Shown here piece after piece: positions 1-8,108 of a stretch of 36,178 nucleotides of DNA (positions are counted from its first letter, which is position 1; each line of letters opens with the position of its first letter). The notes beneath the pieces were generated by a model, which worked only from the letters and a program-made list of their open reading frames with translations, was not told where the DNA came from and ran no database searches. Origin of the DNA: Anaerolineaceae bacterium UBA6801 (lineage in GTDB: Bacteria; Chloroflexota; Anaerolineae; Anaerolineales; Anaerolineaceae); contig DKFH01000167.1 of NCBI GenBank assembly GCA_002452315.1, forward strand, positions 6,392 to 42,569, read 5' to 3'. The translations under genes and the position numbers were made by a program.

Positions 1-929
1 GTACCGGTCAACCCGCGGGCCACCAGGCTGTGGGTATGGGCCATGCCGCCGGAATAGCTAACGCCATCCAGCAGCGGCCCGTCAGAAATGCCCGTGGCGA
101 CAAAAAAGGTGTCACTGGAAGATACCAGGTCTTCCAGGGTCAGGACGCGCGACAGATCAATGCCCGCCTTCTGTGCCTGCTGGCGATCTTCGGCGCTGCG
201 GGGCCAGAGAATGCCCTGGATAGCGCCGCGCATAGCCCACAAGCCGCACGCCGCCAGCACCGCCTCGGGCGTTCCGCCGATGCCCATCAGCACGTCAATC
301 CCGGTGCCCGGCCAGGCGGTCATCAACGCGCCGGCCACATCCCCCGCGGGGATCAGGCGAATGCGGGCGCCGCACTCACGCACCTCGTGGACCAAACGCT
401 CATGCCGGGGGCGATCCAAAATGACCACCGTGATCTCATCCAGATCCATACCCTTGGCGTGGGCCACTTTTGTGAGGTTGTCCTTGACCGGGGCATCAAT
501 ATCGATCACATCCTTGGCCTCCGGGCCGACGGCAATTTTGGACATGTAAAACATCGGGCCAGGGTCAAACATGGTGCCACGCGGCGCTGCTGCCACAGTG
601 GCGATCGCATTGGGCATGCCCTTGGCTACCAGCTCCGTCCCCTCCACAGGGTCAACGGCAAGATCCAGTTCAGGTGGGTCACCGGTGCCGACCACCTCAC
701 CATTGAACAACATCGGCGCGTGGTCTTTCTCTCCCTCACCGATCACCACAGTCCCTGCCATTTCAATCTCGTTCAGCAAGAGGCGCATGGCGTCTACCGC
801 TGCGGCATCGGCGTCCTGTTTGGACCCGCGGCCAAAATGGCGGCCTGCAGCCATGGCGGCTGCTTCAGTCACACGGACCAGTTCCAAAGCTATGTTACGA
901 GTTGGTTTTTGTGCAGTGGGGTTTTCCAT
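1..929 (-). CDS. glpX: Class II fructose-1,6-bisphosphatase GlpX (3' end outside window)
   Basis: Reading the minus strand from the ATG at 929 gives about 309 codons with no stop before the window edge. The protein starts MENPTAQKPTRNIALELVRV, has the GEGEKDHAPML acidic segment near residue 68 and the DPVEGTELVAKG metal/phosphate segment (DPxEGT) near residue 93, and continues with a GIGGTPEAVLAA loop. These are hallmarks of GlpX, the Mn-dependent phosphatase that makes fructose-6-phosphate in gluconeogenesis. The family is usually about 320-335 residues, so only the last few residues should be missing. A GGAAGGA ribosome site sits just upstream of the ATG. The gene is divergent from the HAD gene. 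Family assignment is confident; the in vivo role is inferred. Confidence 0.93.
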   Translation of the reverse strand, partial: MENPTAQKPTRNIALELVRVTEAAAMAAGRHFGRGSKQDADAAAVDAMRLLLNEIEMAGTVVIGEGEKDHAPMLFNGEVVGTGDPPELDLAVDPVEGTELVAKGMPNAIATVAAAPRGTMFDPGPMFYMSKIAVGPEAKDVIDIDAPVKDNLTKVAHAKGMDLDEITVVILDRPRHERLVHEVRECGARIRLIPAGDVAGALMTAWPGTGIDVLMGIGGTPEAVLAACGLWAMRGAIQGILWPRSAEDRQQAQKAGIDLSRVLTLEDLVSSSDTFFVATGISDGPLLDGVSYSGGMAHTHSLVARGLTG

Positions 930-957
930 ATCATTCCTTCCTCTTATGGGTGATACT

Positions 958-975
958 CTTATTGTACCCAATAAG
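958..975. promoter_or_regulatory. Inverted repeat at the glpX promoter
   Basis: Perfect 7-bp arms CTTATTG and CAATAAG are separated by TACC in the 136-bp divergent gap upstream of glpX. The repeat contains TACAAT on the minus strand (961-966), a reasonable -10 for glpX. The position suggests an operator, but no regulator is identified and the AT-rich arms could be chance. Confidence 0.35.
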
Positions 976-1027
976 CCGGCAGGCACATCTGCACCCCAAT
1001 CAAGCTGCGGAGAGTCCCAACAGCCAG

Positions 1028-1033
1028 TATAAT
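1028..1033 (+). promoter_or_regulatory. Candidate -10 element for the HAD-DUF2779-DinB operon
   Basis: A consensus TATAAT lies 32 bp upstream of the HAD start codon and leaves a leader of about 26 nt with an AAAAGG ribosome site. No good -35 is visible at 17 bp spacing, so this is tentative. Confidence 0.4.
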
Positions 1034-1065
1034 TTGGAGCAAACAGCGAATGAAAAGGCATTTTT

Positions 1066-1773
1066 ATGAACATTGAAATGATCGGTTTTGATGCCGATGA
1101 CACCCTCTGGCATACAGAAATTCACTACCTCAAAGCCCAGGAGGACTTTAAAGGGCTGCTGAGCCCCTGGGCAACCCCTGAGCGCATTGACGAATTGCTG
1201 CATGCCAACATCCTCGACAACCTGCCGCGCTATGGATATGGGATCAAAGCCTTCGTGCTCTCGTTGATTGAAGCCGCCATCCACATCTCCGATGGTAAAA
1301 TCGGGGCAAACCGGATTGAAGAAATTTTATCCATTGGCAAAAGGATGCTCGCAGCGGAGATCATCCTGCGGCCGCATGTCCGGGATACACTGCAAACCCT
1401 CAAGTCTGCTTACCCCATGATGATCATCACCAAGGGTGACCTGCTGGACCAAACCACCAAGGTCAAACGCGCCAACATTGGGGAGTTTTTTTCGAGCGTG
1501 GAAGTGGTGAATGAAAAATCGCCCGAGGCTTATACCAGGATCTTCGAAAAACACCGCATCCATCCGGCGCATTTCCTGATGGTGGGGAACACCCTCCGCT
1601 CCGATATCCAACCTGTGCTGGCCCTGGGCGGTGCTGCGGTGCACATCCCTGCGGACTCAACCTGGTTCCACGAAATGGTGCCAGGGTTTGATACCGCCCA
1701 GAATGGCTTTTATGAGCTTGAGCACATGGGTCAGCTCCCCGCGTTGATCAACAAGATCTCCGATGTTATCTAA
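1066..1773 (+). CDS. HAD-superfamily hydrolase (phosphatase)
   Basis: This 235-residue protein has the four HAD motifs in order. Motif I is FDADDTLW with nucleophile D9 and acid/base D11, motif II is T122 in ITKGD, motif III is K151 in NEKSPEAY, and motif IV is GNTLRSD ending in D180. An alpha-helical cap at about residues 20-95 makes it a C1-cap type, as in phosphoglycolate phosphatase-like and YjjG-like enzymes, which cleave small phosphomonoesters. The substrate cannot be told from sequence. The stop overlaps the next start by 11 bp, so it is co-transcribed with the DUF2779 nuclease and DinB genes. Confidence 0.88.
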   Translation: MNIEMIGFDADDTLWHTEIHYLKAQEDFKGLLSPWATPERIDELLHANILDNLPRYGYGIKAFVLSLIEAAIHISDGKIGANRIEEILSIGKRMLAAEIILRPHVRDTLQTLKSAYPMMIITKGDLLDQTTKVKRANIGEFFSSVEVVNEKSPEAYTRIFEKHRIHPAHFLMVGNTLRSDIQPVLALGGAAVHIPADSTWFHEMVPGFDTAQNGFYELEHMGQLPALINKISDVI

Positions 1774-3181
1774 AACCAACTTCCTTACCTATCTCGATGC
1801 CCCCCTTCACCTGTGGGCGCAGGTGCATCACCAGCTTGAAGCGCAACCGCGTTCGGCTTATGCCGAATTTTTAGCTCAGCAGGGTCAGGCAGTTGAAATC
1901 CTGGCCAAAGAATACCTCGAACAGGTGGTTCTGTCGGGTAAAGATCACCTACACCTGGAATGGCAGGACACCTTTGATGACGGCCGGTTCCAAATCCGAG
2001 CTGATGCCCTCATCCGGGATGAAAAGGCAAACGTTTACGATCTGTATGAGATCAAATCCGCCACATCCGTTCAAAAAATCCATGTATATGACCTGGCTTT
2101 TCAAGTTTTGCTGCTGGAAACCTTGCTCCCTTTACGCCATGCTTACCTGCTGCACATTGATAAAACCTACCGCCATGGCCGGCAGCTTGATCTTGAGGGG
2201 TTTTTCATCCTGGAAAATGCCTCTGAGCGAGTGTCCCCCCTCCGCGATGAAGTGACCCAGCTGCGGGAGTCTGCTTGGGGTGTCACCCTCATGGCTGAGC
2301 CAGGCCCAACTTTGGCTTGCACAAAACCGAGTGCTTGCCCCTGCCCCGATCTTTGCCACCCGAATCTCCCCCAAAACCCAATCTACAACCTGCCCTATCT
2401 TGGAAAAAAAGCACGCAACTTGCGGGTGATGGGCATTTTAGCCATAGAAGATATCCCCCCCGATTACAACCTCAGCCCAACCCAGCAACTTCATCAAAAA
2501 GCGGTCCGCTCGGGCCAACCCATCATCAATTTCCCGGCCATCCAGGAAGCGCTAGCAACCCTCCAATATCCCCTTTATTTCTTGGATTACGAAACCTTCA
2601 ACCCGGCGATACCCTTCTTCCAGGGGTATCAACCCTATGAGCATATCGTCTTCCAGTATTCCTTGTTTGTGGTGCAAGAACCCAATGCCGAACCGCTTCA
2701 TTTTGATGCCCTGATCGCCGATGGTAGCGACCCGGCGCCATCAATAGTGCCCCACCTTCTGGAACACATCTGTGATGTGGGCTCAGTCGTGGTTTGGAAC
2801 AAAGCATTCGAAGAAAGTCGCAACAAGGACTTAGCCCGTCACTGCCCGGCCGATGCAGATCGCCTGTTGGGTATAAACGATCGACTGTATGATTTGATGC
2901 GCATCTTCAAGGATGGCCTCTTTATCCATCCCCTATTCAAAGGCAGTGCCTCTCTTAAGGCCGTCCTGCCAGTGCTGTGCCCCGAACTGAGCTATGCCAA
3001 CCTGGCTATCCCGGATGGTGAATCTGCCATGCTGACCTGGTACCAACTGCATACCGGCGCCATTCCCCCCGCTGAAAGGGATGAGAGCATCACTGCGATG
3101 AAAATCTACTGTAAAATGGACACCTATGGCATGGTTGCCATATGGAAGCAACTATGCACCCTGTTGAATGATGAGGACTGA
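1763..3181 (+). CDS. Cas4/RecB-like nuclease fused to DUF2779 (RNase H-like) domain
   Basis: The protein has 472 residues. The N-terminal half looks like a PD-(D/E)XK nuclease: D81 in RADALI, E96 and K98 in LYEIKSAT, and Q114 in LAFQVLLLE. It is followed by a cysteine cluster (C186, C192, C194, C198) like the iron-sulphur ligands of Cas4-type nucleases. The C-terminal half begins with YFLDYETFNPAIP (D275, E277) and contains QYSLFVV, matching DUF2779, which resembles DEDD/RNase H-fold exonucleases. It therefore probably acts on nucleic acid, but the pathway is unknown. No cas genes or CRISPR repeats are nearby. The start overlaps the HAD gene and the stop overlaps the DinB start (TGATG), which points to coupled translation. 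Confidence 0.82.
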   Translation: MLSKTNFLTYLDAPLHLWAQVHHQLEAQPRSAYAEFLAQQGQAVEILAKEYLEQVVLSGKDHLHLEWQDTFDDGRFQIRADALIRDEKANVYDLYEIKSATSVQKIHVYDLAFQVLLLETLLPLRHAYLLHIDKTYRHGRQLDLEGFFILENASERVSPLRDEVTQLRESAWGVTLMAEPGPTLACTKPSACPCPDLCHPNLPQNPIYNLPYLGKKARNLRVMGILAIEDIPPDYNLSPTQQLHQKAVRSGQPIINFPAIQEALATLQYPLYFLDYETFNPAIPFFQGYQPYEHIVFQYSLFVVQEPNAEPLHFDALIADGSDPAPSIVPHLLEHICDVGSVVVWNKAFEESRNKDLARHCPADADRLLGINDRLYDLMRIFKDGLFIHPLFKGSASLKAVLPVLCPELSYANLAIPDGESAMLTWYQLHTGAIPPAERDESITAMKIYCKMDTYGMVAIWKQLCTLLNDED

Positions 3182-3690
3182 TGGACCTTCACAAGGCGCA
3201 GATACAACTCAAAGCCCAGGGGCTGGCCATTGCTGCCCTGGTGACGGGTTTAACCCCGGATGAAGCCCGTTGGAAGCCTGATCTGAAGAGCTGGTCCGTT
3301 TTGGAAGTGCTCAACCACCTCGTGGATGAGGAAATTTACGATTTCAGGGCGAACCTGAAGCATATCTTATCTACATCGGATCAACCCTTACCAGAGATCG
3401 ACCCCATAGGCTGGGTGACCCAACGCCATTATAACGATGCAAATTTCGAAGACACCCTGCTCCGCTTTGAAGCCGAACGGGAAAAGTCCCTCACCTGGCT
3501 GGCAGGATTGACGGCACCAGATTGGAGCGCTGCCGTTTCGACACCATGGGGCACCCTCTCGGCAGGTGACATGCTGGCCTCATGGCTGGCGCATGACTTG
3601 CTGCATTTGCGGCAGTTGATCGAACTGCGCTACCAACTCACCTCAACCGCTAACCAGCCCTACCGGGTTGCTTATGCAGGAGAATGGTAG
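3181..3690 (+). CDS. DinB-family (DinB/YfiT-like four-helix) protein
   Basis: The 169-residue protein is mostly helical and carries the spaced metal-binding histidines of the DinB fold: H46 in LNHLVDEE and H138/H142 in AHDLLHLRQLIE. Some family members are metal-dependent thiol transferases, and many are damage-inducible with unknown chemistry. Its start codon shares one base with the preceding stop (TGATG), so it is the last gene of the HAD-DUF2779-DinB operon. It is followed directly by a strong hairpin terminator. The family assignment is good; the reaction is unknown. Confidence 0.85.
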   Translation: MDLHKAQIQLKAQGLAIAALVTGLTPDEARWKPDLKSWSVLEVLNHLVDEEIYDFRANLKHILSTSDQPLPEIDPIGWVTQRHYNDANFEDTLLRFEAEREKSLTWLAGLTAPDWSAAVSTPWGTLSAGDMLASWLAHDLLHLRQLIELRYQLTSTANQPYRVAYAGEW

Positions 3691-3739
3691 TACATAAACC
3701 TAATAACACCCATAATTGACATCTTTCCAGTTAAATACA

Positions 3740-3779
3740 AAGCGCCTGGCGGCCTTGCGTTCGCGGCTACCAGGCGCTT
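3740..3779. terminator. Bidirectional hairpin between DinB and mgtC-like genes
   Basis: Perfect 10-bp arms AAGCGCCTGG (3740-3749) and CCAGGCGCTT (3770-3779) lie between two convergent genes, 50 bp after the DinB stop and 15 bp after the mgtC-like stop. The T-tract is weak on both sides, but the position fits a shared terminator. Confidence 0.75.
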
Positions 3780-3794
3780 GAAGCAGGGTGATGC

Positions 3795-4463
3795 TTATTC
3801 CACCTTTAAATTTCGCACCCCGTCAATATCTGAAATATTTTCGATCAATTCCTCCAAATTTTGATCGCGTGAGACACGCATAACCGCCTGGATGCGCAAA
3901 CGCTTGCTCTTAATATGCTTTTGGATGGTGAAACTGATCAGGTCATCCGAAAACTTGGCGATGATTTTCCGAACAGACTTGACCACCCCTTTATGATAGT
4001 CCGCCTCAATTTGAATAAAGCGCGACACCGAAGTGCGCACATAACGTTTTTCCAACAAGTTCAAGAGCGTCAGCACAATCAGCATCAATGCCGTGGTGAT
4101 CACGCCGATCAGGTAATAACCTGCGCCCACCGTTAATCCAACGATGGCCATGGTCCACAGTGACGTCGCCGTTGTCAGGCCTTTGACCGTAAAACCAGAG
4201 CGTAAGATCGCGCCGGCGCCTAAAAAACCGATCCCGGAGATCACCTGGGCAGCGAGGCGGGCCGGGTCCGCGGGCGTCCCCTCCCGGGCGTAGAGATACC
4301 CCAAATTGACGGATAACACCATGGCCAGGGTGGCACCGATCACCAGGATCATGTGAGTCCGCAGGCCAGCGGGCTGATCGCTCCGCTCCCGCTCAAGACC
4401 AATGACCGCGCCCAGAGCAGCCCCCACCAGTACCCTCAGGATGATTTCGGTTTCTGAAATCAT
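3795..4463 (-). CDS. MgtC/SapB-family membrane protein
   Basis: The 222-residue protein has four to five hydrophobic segments in residues 1-140. They include the family signatures GLERERSDQPAGLRTH, GIGFLGAGAIL and GLTTATSLW. A soluble ACT-like tail of about 75 residues ends near DGVRNLKVE. MgtC-type proteins modulate F-type ATPase or magnesium/acid stress in other bacteria; no function is established for this lineage. An AAAGGAG ribosome site precedes the ATG, and an extended -10-like TGCTATAAT (TATAAT at 4479-4484) lies just upstream. It appears to be a single-gene unit converging on the DinB operon. Confidence 0.9.
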   Translation of the reverse strand: MISETEIILRVLVGAALGAVIGLERERSDQPAGLRTHMILVIGATLAMVLSVNLGYLYAREGTPADPARLAAQVISGIGFLGAGAILRSGFTVKGLTTATSLWTMAIVGLTVGAGYYLIGVITTALMLIVLTLLNLLEKRYVRTSVSRFIQIEADYHKGVVKSVRKIIAKFSDDLISFTIQKHIKSKRLRIQAVMRVSRDQNLEELIENISDIDGVRNLKVE

Positions 4464-4854
4464 GAACTACTCCTTTCAATTATAGCAGCCAGAAACCTGA
4501 CCGCCATCCAATCTAGCTTACGTCCCTGTTCTGAAGCGTTGGTTGCATCTTCCTGGCCTGTAAACGGTGATCCATCAAGCCAGTATGCAGTAATGACCAA
4601 TCCAAGGGGGTGCTCAATTGACGATTTATGTGAGTGTCGGCTTTGAACTTTGGTGAGCTGACCGACAGGTTGTTTAATTCTAACACGAAGGGGATTGTGT
4701 TGACAATAACCAGAAAAATTCATTGAATAAAATATAAATTAGTTGTGTATTCACAATATCAGCTAAGGGCACGGTCTGCCGTCCCCCTCACAACAATCAA
4801 AGAAATTTTTACACCCAACCATTAGAAAATGTGAGCGCCGGGAAAATGTCTTTA
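4464..4854. other. 391-bp gap without a convincing gene
   Basis: The right end lies downstream of the DUF3788 gene and the left end holds the mgtC-like promoter. An 87-codon minus-strand frame at 4460-4723 has no recognisable domain, no good ribosome site and unusual composition, so it is not called. A TTGACA at about 4699 has no matching -10 or downstream plus-strand gene. Nothing else stands out. Confidence 0.6.
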
Positions 4855-5280
4855 TCAGACGGCTTTAAGATCCAACAGCAATTTGAACCCGACAAAATCG
4901 GTATGGTCTTCAATCCGCATCCATAACCAACGGCCAGCCGGGAGCGCGGAGGGCTGGTTCAACAGCTCCCGAAGGCGGGCATTGAAGAAGTGGATCTTTT
5001 CCAGGGCAGCCCGGTCTTCCTCAGGGGTGAGGGCCAGCAACGCAGTAAAAGCGCCCCTTTCCGGGAATAACAGGCACAACCGCTGCGCCTCTTTGCGGTA
5101 ATGCAGCGCCCATCCCCGCTGGGCATTGTAAAACATCAGCTCAACCTTAAAATCCGGGTAATGTGTGCGCAAATAGGTGTTAACATCCTCCCAAACCGGG
5201 TAGACCTCCCTGCCAATTACCTTGCGGATGAGGTCAGGGCTGGGGGGTGCGTCGCGATCCAGGAGCCGTCCATCTGTCAT
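4855..5280 (-). CDS. DUF3788 family protein
   Basis: The 141-residue soluble protein carries the DUF3788 layout: VWEDVNTYLRTHYP, then YNAQRGWALHYRKEAQRLCLLFP, GAFTALLALTPEE and RWLWMRIEDHTD. The aromatic-rich central strand and the C-terminal W-M-x-I-x-D segment are typical. The family has no established biochemical role. It starts 26 bp after the methyltransferase stop on the same strand, so the two probably form an operon. No clear Shine-Dalgarno is visible, which fits translation following the upstream gene. Confidence 0.75.
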   Translation of the reverse strand: MTDGRLLDRDAPPSPDLIRKVIGREVYPVWEDVNTYLRTHYPDFKVELMFYNAQRGWALHYRKEAQRLCLLFPERGAFTALLALTPEEDRAALEKIHFFNARLRELLNQPSALPAGRWLWMRIEDHTDFVGFKLLLDLKAV

Positions 5281-5306
5281 GGTTAAATCTTATCATAAGT
5301 TTATTA

Positions 5307-5894
5307 TTAGGCGACACGCTCATACCGTGCCCAGGTCGCCGGCCGGCCGCCCCCGCCATCCGGTCGGCGCTCGTCTGACTGTTTACGCCACTGGCAGTGC
5401 AACATGCTGGAAAAATGCTCAAAATCCGCCTCAGAAACCCCATGCGCATCCTCCGGGGAAGCTTTATGGTGGGCATAGAGCAGATAAACGCCGCCCGGGT
5501 TCAACCAGTTCTGTAGGTTTTGGCGATAGCCCTCGCGTTCATGCGGCCCCAGGCTGTGATAGCAGCCAATGTCCACAACCAGGTCAAAGGCCGCCCCCAG
5601 ATCGACCTGCCCTGCAACGTTACCACGGATCACATGCCCAGCAAGGCCGGCTTTATTAAGCTTGGCACGCGCCTTCCACACTGAAATCCAGGCCAGGTCA
5701 ATCCCGACCACGCGCCAGCCATGGGCAGCCAGGGTCACCAGGTTCGTCCCGGTACCGCAGCCCAGGTCCAGAGCCTGCCCGGGTTGTGCCGACTGCAAGT
5801 AATCCACCAGCTCAGGCGGCGACACACCGGTATCCCAGGGCGGCCGGGCGAAATAACGCAAGTTAAACTGAATCCAACGCCAAATTTTGTTCAC
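5307..5894 (-). CDS. Class I SAM-dependent methyltransferase
   Basis: The 195-residue protein has a Rossmann methyltransferase core. Motif I is ALDLGCGTGTNLVTLA (D43 to G49), the acidic end of strand 2 is VVGIDLAW, and motif II/III is FDLVVDIGCYHSL, followed by LNPGGVYLLYAH. It resembles small thiopurine/tellurite-resistance-type methyltransferases, but the acceptor is not predictable. The start is GTG with an AGAGGA site upstream. It is the first gene of a probable pair with DUF3788 and is divergent from the aldo/keto reductase. A TATAAA at 5923-5928 on the minus strand is a possible -10. Confidence 0.88.
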   Translation of the reverse strand: MNKIWRWIQFNLRYFARPPWDTGVSPPELVDYLQSAQPGQALDLGCGTGTNLVTLAAHGWRVVGIDLAWISVWKARAKLNKAGLAGHVIRGNVAGQVDLGAAFDLVVDIGCYHSLGPHEREGYRQNLQNWLNPGGVYLLYAHHKASPEDAHGVSEADFEHFSSMLHCQWRKQSDERRPDGGGGRPATWARYERVA

Positions 5895-6060
5895 CTAAAA
5901 TCCTCTAACGACTGTGTAGCATTTTATAGTTTTTACACACGCGAGGTAACCGCATTTTTCAGGGTTAAGTATACCGATAAACCCAACCTGCCAAAATAAT
6001 TTGCTTCCAGGTGGGCATCTGCTTAATCATTATAAAAATCATCCCTTCTTGGAAGCGTTT

Positions 6061-6089
6061 TTGCGTCACATGGAAGAACTGGGTAGAAT
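6061..6089 (+). promoter_or_regulatory. Sigma-70-type promoter of the aldo/keto reductase
   Basis: TTGCGT (6061-6066) and TAGAAT (6084-6089) are separated by exactly 17 bp. Transcription would start near 6096 and leave a 26-nt leader with AAAAGGAG before the ATG at 6122. Confidence 0.65.
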
Positions 6090-6121
6090 AAAAACATCTA
6101 AAAACAGAAAAAAGGAGCACC

Positions 6122-6943
6122 ATGAATAAAACAATAACATTAAATGACGGTTACGAGATCCCCATCCTGGGGTTGGGAACCTTTCTGGCACGCGATGAGG
6201 AATGCGAACGCGCGGTGGCCTTTGCCCTCACGCATGGCTATGATCACATTGATACCGCCCAGGGCTACCGGAACGAGCTTCAGGTCGGCAACGGCTGGAA
6301 AGCCAGCGGCCGTACCAGGGAAGAGATCTTCATCACCACCAAGATCACTTACGGCAACCAGGATTATGACGCAACAGTTGAATCCTTCCAAAAGAGCCTG
6401 GCCGACCTGCAGACCGAGTATGTCGACCTGCTGCTGATCCACTGGCCGAACGTCAAAGCCTTCGACAATACCCTGGACGTGTGGCGGGCACTGATCGACC
6501 TGCAAGCCCAAGGCCTGGTCCGCAGTATCGGCGTGAGCAACTTCACCATCCCCCTCTTAGAGCGCCTGCTGGCCGAGAGCAGCGTCGTCCCCGCAGTCAA
6601 CCAGGTGGAATTCCACACCTTCCTCTACCAAAAGGAACTGCTGAGCTACTGCCGGGAGAAGGGCATCCAGATTGAGGCTTACAGCCCGATTGCCAAGGCA
6701 AAATTATTCGATAACGAAGTTTTACAAAAAACCGCCAAGAAATACAGCAAGACGCCCGCCCAGATCATGCTGGCCTGGCTGCTCAATCACAACCTGGTGG
6801 CCATTCCCAAATCCACGGACGAAGAACGGATCTTAGAAAACGCGGATATCTTCTTTGAGTTTGACGCTGAGGATTTGAATGCGCTGGACAATCTTGAGCC
6901 CCGCACCCGGCTGGTCAGGGAATTGGGCGTGTTCGACGATTAA
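6122..6943 (+). CDS. Aldo/keto reductase
   Basis: The 273-residue TIM-barrel oxidoreductase has the full catalytic tetrad of the family: D44 (HIDTAQGY), Y49, K74 (ITTKITYG) and H107 (LLIHWPN). It also has the AKR signature GVSNFTIPLLERLL and the C-terminal NADP-binding segment IPKSTDEERI. The length matches AKR5-type 2,5-diketo-gluconate/aldehyde reductases, which reduce aldehydes or ketones with NADPH in the cytoplasm. The true substrate is unknown. The ribosome site AAAAGGAG is strong and the gene has its own promoter. It appears monocistronic. Confidence 0.92.
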   Translation: MNKTITLNDGYEIPILGLGTFLARDEECERAVAFALTHGYDHIDTAQGYRNELQVGNGWKASGRTREEIFITTKITYGNQDYDATVESFQKSLADLQTEYVDLLLIHWPNVKAFDNTLDVWRALIDLQAQGLVRSIGVSNFTIPLLERLLAESSVVPAVNQVEFHTFLYQKELLSYCREKGIQIEAYSPIAKAKLFDNEVLQKTAKKYSKTPAQIMLAWLLNHNLVAIPKSTDEERILENADIFFEFDAEDLNALDNLEPRTRLVRELGVFDD

Positions 6944-7016
6944 GGCGTTTATGCGCTGGAAAATCCCTCACGATATCAATGGGTTCCCTTCGCAGCGCGA
7001 GTCAACCATTGAGTAG

Positions 7017-7045
7017 AAAAACAGGCCGTGAGAGATCACGGCCTG
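7017..7045 (-). terminator. Intrinsic terminator of the SWIM protein gene
   Basis: Arms CAGGCCGTGA (7022-7031) and TCACGGCCTG (7036-7045) with a GAGA loop form a perfect 10-bp stem. On the minus strand the stem is followed by TTTTT. It lies 32 bp after the minus-strand SWIM gene. Confidence 0.85.
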
Positions 7046-7076
7046 ATACTGTTAAAAAGATCGGACAGGTGAAAGA

Positions 7077-7319
7077 TCAGCCCTCACGAGCGATATCGAC
7101 CATTTGGTCAAGAATCGTCTCAAGTGCCATTGTGTGGCTGCAGCGTCCGCGGGATTGGAAGAAATCGCAAGTACATCCCCACATTCCTTCATCATATGTC
7201 ACCGTATGCTCACTATGATTCCCGGTAAAGATGACCTTGAACTGTTTGAAATCAATTCGCTCACGTTCGCCTGCATAACGCTTGGCTTTCTCCATTTTGC
7301 CGATCATTGCGTAGTCCAT
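7077..7319 (-). CDS. Mini SWIM zinc-finger protein
   Basis: The protein has only 80 residues and is essentially a single SWIM domain. The pattern CxC-x8-CxH is complete with C49, C51, C60 and H62 in WGCTCDFFQSRGRCSHTMALE-type context. A beta-rich N-terminal part (FKVIFTGNHSEHTVTYDEG) precedes it. SWIM fingers bind zinc and mediate DNA or protein contacts, usually inside larger ATPases, transposases or ubiquitin ligases. A free-standing copy suggests an adaptor, but this is inference. It has its own terminator and is insulated upstream by the GNAT terminator. Confidence 0.8.
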   Translation of the reverse strand: MDYAMIGKMEKAKRYAGERERIDFKQFKVIFTGNHSEHTVTYDEGMWGCTCDFFQSRGRCSHTMALETILDQMVDIAREG

Positions 7320-7350
7320 GGGGCACTTTTCCTTTCTATAGGTAGAAAAT

Positions 7351-7387
7351 AAAAAACAGCACGCGCGGTCTACCCGGCGTGCTGTTT
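7351..7387 (-). terminator. Intrinsic terminator of the GNAT gene
   Basis: Arms AAACAGCACGC (7354-7364) and GCGTGCTGTTT (7377-7387) form a perfect 11-bp stem with a 12-nt loop. The minus strand continues with a T-rich tract. It lies downstream of the acetyltransferase stop and upstream of the SWIM gene, separating their transcripts. Confidence 0.85.
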
Positions 7388-7473
7388 GATTCTTTTGTAT
7401 TTCTCAATCTCTGCATATGTACCTTTTGCACACAGCTTTGTTAACCTGAGTATATACCGAGTCGGCTGTAAAG

Positions 7474-7929
7474 TCAACGACGTTTTTCCAGCACCAGGGC
7501 GTCTTCACCGCCAACGTAATATTTCTTCCAGCGGTTGATGACCACATAACCCTGCCCCTCATACAAGCTGATGGCCGGGTGATTGGATGCCCGCACACTT
7601 AAGCGGATGGCCGGCAAATCCAGGCTGTGTTCGCAGCGTTTAAGCAGGGCCAGGGCAATCCCGCGCCGCCGATAGTCGGGCAGTACGCCCAGCGTGGTCA
7701 CCCAGCCCACACCGCGGATGGTATCCCGCTCACCACCGATGAAACCCACCATATTTTCATCCACAACGGCCTTCAGGCGCACCAGGCCCGGCAGGGTTAA
7801 CGCGCCGATCAGGTCCCAAAACGGCCACAGGTCCTCCTGGCGGAAGCAGGCTTTTTCGAGCTGGTTCAACTGGGTAAAATCGCGCCAGCTGGCGTTTTGG
7901 ATCGACCAATTGATAGGGTTTGGGTCCAT
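7474..7929 (-). CDS. GNAT-family N-acetyltransferase
   Basis: The protein is about 151 residues from the ATG at 7929. It shows the acetyl-CoA-binding motif A, TLGVLPDYRRRGIALALL (R/QxxGxA loop), an upstream beta4 strand MVGFIGGER, and motif B in RLSVRASNHPAISLYEGQGY. These resemble RimI-type enzymes, which acetylate protein N-termini or small amines. The start at 7929 is preferred because AAGGA lies just upstream and the domain begins at once. The same frame can also start at an ATG at 7974 or a TTG at 8007. The acceptor substrate is unknown. The gene is divergent from the nitrilase gene. Confidence 0.87.
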   Translation of the reverse strand: MDPNPINWSIQNASWRDFTQLNQLEKACFRQEDLWPFWDLIGALTLPGLVRLKAVVDENMVGFIGGERDTIRGVGWVTTLGVLPDYRRRGIALALLKRCEHSLDLPAIRLSVRASNHPAISLYEGQGYVVINRWKKYYVGGEDALVLEKRR

Positions 7930-8108
7930 AGCATCCTTAGGTTCTGGTAAACCGTACGGTTTGAACGTTTTCATCACATGAAATACGCCAAAGCCCTGCC
8001 AGGCCAATTATACCGTGATCCCCACATTCACCCTGAGAGGAGTAATTTCAGGTAAAAGCAAGTAAAATACATCATAGACCAGAGCCATGCATAGTGATTG
8101 GTTAACCG

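Noticed and set aside
30..953. 307-codon plus-strand frame over glpX
   Set aside because: It is a shadow of glpX: the minus strand encodes clear GlpX motifs, while this frame has no known domain and low-complexity His/Arg-rich composition.
1763..3181. A CRISPR-Cas remnant suggested by the Cas4-like domain
   Set aside because: No repeat-spacer array or other cas genes are present. The DUF2779 fusion is typical of non-CRISPR Cas4-like proteins.
4460..4723. 87-codon minus-strand frame upstream of mgtC-like gene
   Set aside because: No domain, no clear ribosome site, and it overlaps the mgtC-like promoter and start.
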